Assembly (NCBI GenBank): GCA_021803035.1
Contig: JAJZME010000058.1
Coordinates: 19,460-83,459, forward strand
Reading direction: 5' to 3'
Source: Acidobacteriota bacterium
Lineage (GTDB): Bacteria > Acidobacteriota > Terriglobia > Terriglobales > Acidobacteriaceae
DNA: 64,000 bases
Of the stretch, positions 59,197 through 64,000 are shown piece after piece. The notes below the pieces were generated by a model. That model had not been told where the DNA came from. It saw only the letters and a program-made list of their open reading frames with translations, and made no database searches. Made by a program: the position numbers and the translations under genes. Positions within the stretch are counted from its first letter, which is position 1, and each line of letters starts with the position of its first letter.

Positions 59197-60501
59197 CTAT
59201 TTCACATATCGGTTACAGAACCGCATGTACTGTTCCCAATCGAAATCCGTCACGCCATGCCCGCCGGAACGCACGTGATAGCTGACCCGGCCGATGACCG
59301 GGTGGTTCACCGGCGGCCAGACGGTCGTAGGAAGTCCTGTCTTGCCTAACAACCGGTAAACCGGGGTGACAGCCCTGGCGGCAAGAAATTCGCCCACGGG
59401 AGAAGACACGTGGTCGTCGATCGCGCTGGCCACATAGAGGGGCCGCGGAGCGATCAACGCGAGCACTTCGTTCTGATCAAAGGGTAGATGCGCGTCATCG
59501 CCGTTGTAGCGGTGGAAGTTCCGGCAGAACCAGTAGGGAAATTCCGTGTTCAGCGAGGCGATGGTCTGTCCATGCGGATAGTGAAAGAGCTTGGCGCCCC
59601 CCGCGCCGGATTCATTGCTGATGACCGCCGCAAAGCGCTGATCGGTTGCGCCTGCCCAGATGGCCGCTTTGCCGAGGCGCGACCAGCCGAAGGCGACCAC
59701 GCGGCGCCCATTGACCGCGGGATCGTTTTGCAGAAAATCCAGCGCGCGGCTCATCCCCCATGCCCAGGCGCCGATGGTGGCAAAGTCGTCGCCGCCTTTG
59801 TGCAGCCCGGGGTAGTCGCTGCGAATACTCTTTGCATATTCGTGCTTGCGGTCGCGGTCCAGGTCGCGGCGGTAGAAAGTGGCCAGCGCGTACCCGTTGC
59901 GGAGGATCATTTTTACCGGCCACTGCGAAGCGTTGATGCCGCGGCAGGCCGCCGTGGCGCGATGATTCCTGACGCAGGAGAGATTGACCCAGGGATTTGA
60001 ATGCGCGCCGATCCACCGCTTCGAAATGCGAATCCCCGGATCGGCGTTGATGGTTTCATTGCCCCAGAAGTTCATGCCCAGGATGACAGGCGGCCGCTTC
60101 ACTCCGTTGGGCGTGTAGAGCAGCAGGTCGATCCGTGAGCCGTTCCTGTGCCCATTGAGCAGGATGAAGGCCTGGGTTCGCGTGGCCAGCCCGCCAAGCG
60201 CGTGCGGGTCCCGGCTGTACACCTCAAACTGTTCGTGCGGCGGGCGTGGCGGCATGCGCCCATACATCTGCCGGGTGAACAACCGCAGCAGTTGTGCCCG
60301 GCGGCGTGGCCACTGCCGGGCGCTCTTAACCGGCTTGCCATTCGCAAACCGCAGAGGATTCGGGAGGTCGGCCGGCAGCTTGCTCTCCTGGCGGCGTGCG
60401 GACAGCGGCAATGCGGCCGCGCAGGTAAGGGTGACGCACAGCATAGCCCCGGGAAGCCACTTCATCCGCTGCTTCCACAAAAAACATCCTCCACGCACCA
60501 T
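59197..60501 (-). CDS. CE15-like glucuronoyl esterase
   Basis: VVAFGWSRLGKAAIWAGATDQRFAAVISNESGAGGAKLF; GWGMSRALDFL-type context; secreted N-term (LPGAMLCVTLTCAAALPLSA). Confidence 0.83.
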   Translation of the reverse strand: MVRGGCFLWKQRMKWLPGAMLCVTLTCAAALPLSARRQESKLPADLPNPLRFANGKPVKSARQWPRRRAQLLRLFTRQMYGRMPPRPPHEQFEVYSRDPHALGGLATRTQAFILLNGHRNGSRIDLLLYTPNGVKRPPVILGMNFWGNETINADPGIRISKRWIGAHSNPWVNLSCVRNHRATAACRGINASQWPVKMILRNGYALATFYRRDLDRDRKHEYAKSIRSDYPGLHKGGDDFATIGAWAWGMSRALDFLQNDPAVNGRRVVAFGWSRLGKAAIWAGATDQRFAAVISNESGAGGAKLFHYPHGQTIASLNTEFPYWFCRNFHRYNGDDAHLPFDQNEVLALIAPRPLYVASAIDDHVSSPVGEFLAARAVTPVYRLLGKTGLPTTVWPPVNHPVIGRVSYHVRSGGHGVTDFDWEQYMRFCNRYVK

Positions 60502-60592
60502 CCCGCCTCCCATGCCTTCAGATCCAGTGTAGGCTGCCGCAAATCTCATCTCTTGCGCGCTGTGACAGCGGAGCCAGGACCGCACCTGAATT

Positions 60593-60823
60593 TCACCACG
60601 GGCTGATGAGGCAAAGTGGGATTGCCTGCTTGCCCACATCCGGAAATGAGGACCGTTTGCATCTGCATATAGGGTTGGCGAGAAAATAACCTGCAAAAAA
60701 TCTGCGGAAAAAAATATTTTGAGGGGGGATGTAGCGCTTCGGCGGTGCGGGTTCGCGATGCGCGTTCTGCGCCGCCTGAGGATTGGGATCCTCGGATGAA
60801 GCTGGCGCGATTGGCTCAGTCAT
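60593..60823 (-). CDS. Small ORF of dispersed element copy C (MTEPIAPASSEDPNPQ..), likely non-functional read-through
   Basis: Start aligns with copy A/B starts; runs through the 3' block. Confidence 0.35.
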   Translation of the reverse strand: MTEPIAPASSEDPNPQAAQNAHREPAPPKRYIPPQNIFFRRFFAGYFLANPICRCKRSSFPDVGKQAIPLCLISPW

Positions 60824-60948
60824 GGATGTAGTCTCCGCGCAGAGGCGTGCAGAGGCGGTCATGTTTCTATTCTGCGCGGCGGAGCGGAAATGATCTGCAA
60901 AGGTAAGCTGATGAATCCGCAGAAGTTGCGACGCGCGAGGCTTGACCA
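60640..60948 (-). repeat. Dispersed element copy C (internally deleted)
   Basis: Minus strand GTCAAGCCTCGCGCGTCGCAAC..CTTACCTTTGCAGATCATTTCCGCTCC .. CCCCCCTCAAAATATTTTTTTCCGCAGATTTTTTGCAGGTTATTTTCTCGCCAAC. Confidence 0.85.
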
Positions 60949-60993
60949 CTTTTGGGTTGAACCCCTCGGGTGAGAGCGTTTGTAATTTGGCAC

Positions 60994-61800
60994 TTACGAC
61001 GGCGTAACCGCTATTCTCACCGGCCGCGCGGCCAGCACCGGGCGCACCAACTCCGCGGGCCAGATATACACCGCCAGCCGCCGCGAGTAGTGCAACACGG
61101 GCTTTTCATTCGGCAGCTCAATGCCGATGGCGGCGGCCAGATCGTTTTGTTCGATCTCCGCTTCGGCGTCCTCCAGAGGCGACGGAACATGATGAATATG
61201 CGCCCGTATGGACTGACCCTCGTGGTTGCGCGTAAACAGCGAGTAGCGCTCGGTCAGGAAATATTCGAGCGTGCCGCCGTGGATCTCTGCCAGCCGCCGC
61301 GTAGGCCCCAGGCCGCGATAGCGCACCTTGAAAACCACGGGCCGCAGTGAGAACCGCCGGCGGCTGTAAAAATAAAATTCGCGCTCGGAGCACTGCTCCA
61401 TGCGCATCTGCGACCAGTAGTACGGCAGGTGGAAAAACACCCGCGCTGCCGCCACAGCAAGCAGATTGCTCGCATCGAGCGAAAAGCAATAAATGCCTGC
61501 CTCTCCGCTGCCGCGGTCGCGGACATAGGTGCGCAGATTCAGGTCGGGAAAGCCGCCCATCCCGGGCAGCGGAGGCGTACCGCGCAGCTTGACGCGATCG
61601 AGCCAGAAAGGAACCATGCCGACCCACGCCGAGCCTTCAAATGTATCCGCCTCAAGCCCTGCGGGCAAGAGCGCCGTGATTGCCGCCACCGGAACCGGCC
61701 AATGCGCCAGCAGCAGATCGTTCCAGTGCTGAGATGCCAACCACCGGCCACCCGGCAAAGGCCGTGGCTTGTGTGACGTGCGTATCAGGTACTCGCGCAT
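60994..61800 (-). CDS. DUF2071 (YqjF-like) domain protein
   Basis: SQHWNDLLLAHWPVPVAAITALLPAGLEADTFEGSAWVGMVPFWL. Confidence 0.9.
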   Translation of the reverse strand: MREYLIRTSHKPRPLPGGRWLASQHWNDLLLAHWPVPVAAITALLPAGLEADTFEGSAWVGMVPFWLDRVKLRGTPPLPGMGGFPDLNLRTYVRDRGSGEAGIYCFSLDASNLLAVAAARVFFHLPYYWSQMRMEQCSEREFYFYSRRRFSLRPVVFKVRYRGLGPTRRLAEIHGGTLEYFLTERYSLFTRNHEGQSIRAHIHHVPSPLEDAEAEIEQNDLAAAIGIELPNEKPVLHYSRRLAVYIWPAELVRPVLAARPVRIAVTPS

Positions 61801-61895
61801 GGCCTACTCCTGCGTCCAAGGCCACTCAAAAAAATCTCGGGAATTGGTTCGCCGGACGTGTTGTTTGGTGTCAAAAAATCTGCGCCAGCTTCCCC

Positions 61896-63533
61896 ATGCC
61901 GTATTCTGGTCGCGAGACCACGTCCATGTCCAGTGAATCTTCTTTCATCCCTGCCGCCCGGAACCAAACCGACGTCTACGCCGTTCACGGCGCCGATCCG
62001 GAAGTGCTGGCTTATGCCATGGCCAAATACTCGCGCTCGGCGCTCTCCATGCGCGAATCGCTGGCCGAAATCGGCGCCCAGCGCGCCGAACAGTTCCTGA
62101 ATACATTTTATTTTCAGTACGGCCATCGTTCCATCGCCGACCTGGCGCATGTGGCCTTTGCCGTCGAGCGCCTGAGCCTGCTGGCCGCCATTGTGCTGGT
62201 CGACGAGCAGCGATGGGATGGTCAGGAACGCTCCACACGCTACCAGAACTTTCTCAAATCCGGCTGGTATCTTCCTGATTTTGCGCAGGATGCTGATTCC
62301 TCCCGGCTTTATGCGGCGACCGTCGAACGGTTGTTTACCGCCTATCAGAGCACCTCGGCGGCGGTTCTGGACCTGCTGCGCCGGCGCATCGCCCGGCCAG
62401 AGAGCCTGAAGCCGGAGACCTACGAGCGGACGCTCAAGGCCCGCGCCTTCGATGTGGCCCGCTACCTGTTGCCCTTGGCTACCAACACCTCGCTCGGGCA
62501 GATCGTGAATGCGCGCACGCTGGAGACACAGATTTCCCGGCTGCTCTCGCACCCCGCCGCCGAGGTGCGCGACCTGGGGATGAAGCTGCGCGAGGCTGCC
62601 TCCGGACCGGCATGGAATGCGAACGGCCAGGCCGGCCGGGCCTTTGTGGAGATGCTCGCCGCGCTGGATATGGATGTCGCCGCCAGCCTTTCGGCCGAGG
62701 CGGCGCACCTGCTCACGCGCGAGGTCCATACCGCGCCCACGCTGGTGAAGTATGCCCAGCCCAACGAATACCTGCTGCGCAGCCGCGAGGAGCTTACGCA
62801 GGCCGCGGCGGAGATCCTGGGCAAGATCCCGCGCAATGAGCCACCCGACGCAGTGGTCGACCTGGTGGAACGCTCCGAGACGCTGGAAGTGGAGCTGGCT
62901 GCGACCCTGCTTTACTCCGTCAGCCACGATTCCTACCGGCAAATCAGGGATCTGGTGGCAGGATTGCCGGAGAGCCGCATCGCCGAGATCATCGAACTGG
63001 GCTTGCGCCATCGCGGCAAGCACGATGAGGCGCTGCGGGCTTTTCACGCCGGCGCGGAGCTGCGCTTCGACATCCTGATGGATATCGGCGGCTTCCGCGA
63101 CATGCACCGCCATCGCCGCTGCGTGCAGATGATTCAGCCCTTTACCGCGCAACACGGCTACGAGACACCTGGCGCTGGCGATCTGGGCGAAGGCGTCGAC
63201 ATTCTGGCCGAAGCGGGAATTCTGGCCGGGTACCGCGATGCCATTGAATCCGCGCACCGGGCCAGCGCGGAGATCGCCTCCGGCCCGGCGCCGGAGGCAG
63301 CGCAATCGGCGCTCTATCTGTTGCCACTGGCCACGCGCGTGCGGGCACTGTTCAAGATGGACTTTGCCGAGGCGCAATACATCTCCGAGTTGCGCTCCGC
63401 GCCTGCCGGCCATTTCAGCTACCGCCGCGTGGCCTGGGAGATGTATCGGGCGCTCGAACGGCAGCATCCGTCGCTGGCAAAGTATATCCGCGTGACCGAT
63501 TTCACCCAGCCGATCGACCTGCTGCAACGGTAG
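61896..63533 (+). CDS. Double-domain FAD-dependent thymidylate synthase (ThyX)-like protein
   Basis: RSALSMRESL..FQYGHRSIADLAHVAFAVERLS..QERSTRYQ and second half DMHRHRRCVQMIQPFTAQHGYETP..AGHFSYRRVAWEMYRAL; start 61896 or 61926. Confidence 0.8.
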   Translation: MPYSGRETTSMSSESSFIPAARNQTDVYAVHGADPEVLAYAMAKYSRSALSMRESLAEIGAQRAEQFLNTFYFQYGHRSIADLAHVAFAVERLSLLAAIVLVDEQRWDGQERSTRYQNFLKSGWYLPDFAQDADSSRLYAATVERLFTAYQSTSAAVLDLLRRRIARPESLKPETYERTLKARAFDVARYLLPLATNTSLGQIVNARTLETQISRLLSHPAAEVRDLGMKLREAASGPAWNANGQAGRAFVEMLAALDMDVAASLSAEAAHLLTREVHTAPTLVKYAQPNEYLLRSREELTQAAAEILGKIPRNEPPDAVVDLVERSETLEVELAATLLYSVSHDSYRQIRDLVAGLPESRIAEIIELGLRHRGKHDEALRAFHAGAELRFDILMDIGGFRDMHRHRRCVQMIQPFTAQHGYETPGAGDLGEGVDILAEAGILAGYRDAIESAHRASAEIASGPAPEAAQSALYLLPLATRVRALFKMDFAEAQYISELRSAPAGHFSYRRVAWEMYRALERQHPSLAKYIRVTDFTQPIDLLQR

Positions 63534-63634
63534 GTGCGTGCGGCCGCCGCAGTCAGGAATTGCGGTCCTTCGGCCTGGCGCCGGACATGCCGCATTCTGG
63601 GCATGAAGGTCCTTATTTGCGGAGTGGATGAGAG

Positions 63635-64000
63635 ATGCCACCCCTGTGCGAAAATCAAAGCTTGCACACGCAATCCAACTTTCGCCTGCTCGTGGTGCGC
63701 CTGGGCGCTATGGGCGATATCCTGCACGCACTGCCGGCCGTGACCGCGCTGCGTCGGGCTCACCCGGACTGGACCATCGACTGGGTGGTCGATCCGCGCT
63801 GGCGGGCGCTGCTGACAGTGGAGAGCAGAGATCCGGGGTCGGGAACCCAGGGTCAGGGATCGTATGGCAGCGCCGGGCGCGAGCCGGCACAGCCGCTCGT
63901 GGACCATATCCACTTTGCCGCGGCAAAAAAGTGGGGGCGAAGCCCACTGAGCCATGCAACCATCAGTGAAATCAATGCCTTGCGGCGCTCGCTCCGCGCC
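63635..64000 (+). CDS. Glycosyltransferase family 9 / LPS heptosyltransferase I-like, 3' truncated by window
   Basis: FRLLVVRLGAMGDILHALPAVTALRRAHPDWTIDWVVDPRWRALL. Confidence 0.85.
   Translation, partial: MPPLCENQSLHTQSNFRLLVVRLGAMGDILHALPAVTALRRAHPDWTIDWVVDPRWRALLTVESRDPGSGTQGQGSYGSAGREPAQPLVDHIHFAAAKKWGRSPLSHATISEINALRRSLRA

Noticed and set aside
61785-63641. 618-aa minus ORF
   Set aside because: Antisense to the ThyX-like gene
1-64000. CRISPR arrays, rRNA genes, prophage, classical BGC
   Set aside because: No regularly spaced repeats, rRNA signatures, phage structural genes or PKS/NRPS modules were seen

Overview
GC-rich window from what looks like an Acidobacteriota (Acidobacteriaceae-type) chromosome. 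This is judged from ADOP-type permeases, a large TonB-dependent/Oar-like receptor, many secreted CAZymes and gene content. Housekeeping blocks: DUF58/SpoIIM/RDD, ilvA, rsmB-fmt-def-aroC, a PIN toxin-antitoxin pair, a YhaM-like HD nuclease, a GH18-like+CE4+GT2 fusion, pgm, tyrS, alaC, an RND efflux pump, a thyX-like double-domain gene and a truncated heptosyltransferase. Accessory parts: a uronic-acid polysaccharide locus (GH2, alginate lyase, heparinase II/III-like, TonB receptor, two GH79 paralogues, CE15, with a PL10 further upstream), one IS1111-group IS110 element, and decayed genes (DnaE2 PHP fragment, ADOP fragment, SNF2, IS200-like TnpA, ISL3-like transposase). The most unusual signals are: (1) a dispersed element with conserved 5' and 3' blocks around a variable or internally deleted small ORF, at ~17971-18260(+), ~34071-34620(+) and ~60640-60948(-), plus an inverted 5' block at ~33980-34072 that is head-to-head with the second copy around a 14-bp perfect palindrome; (2) a possibly leaderless 28-aa leader ORF ending in an Ala run upstream of alaC; (3) a candidate Ile-containing leader peptide and hairpin upstream of ilvA; (4) an IS1111-group element with an RE non-coding segment compatible with a bridge/seekRNA, sitting next to a copy of the dispersed element. 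All calls are by eye from sequence and the supplied ORFs; no searches were run.
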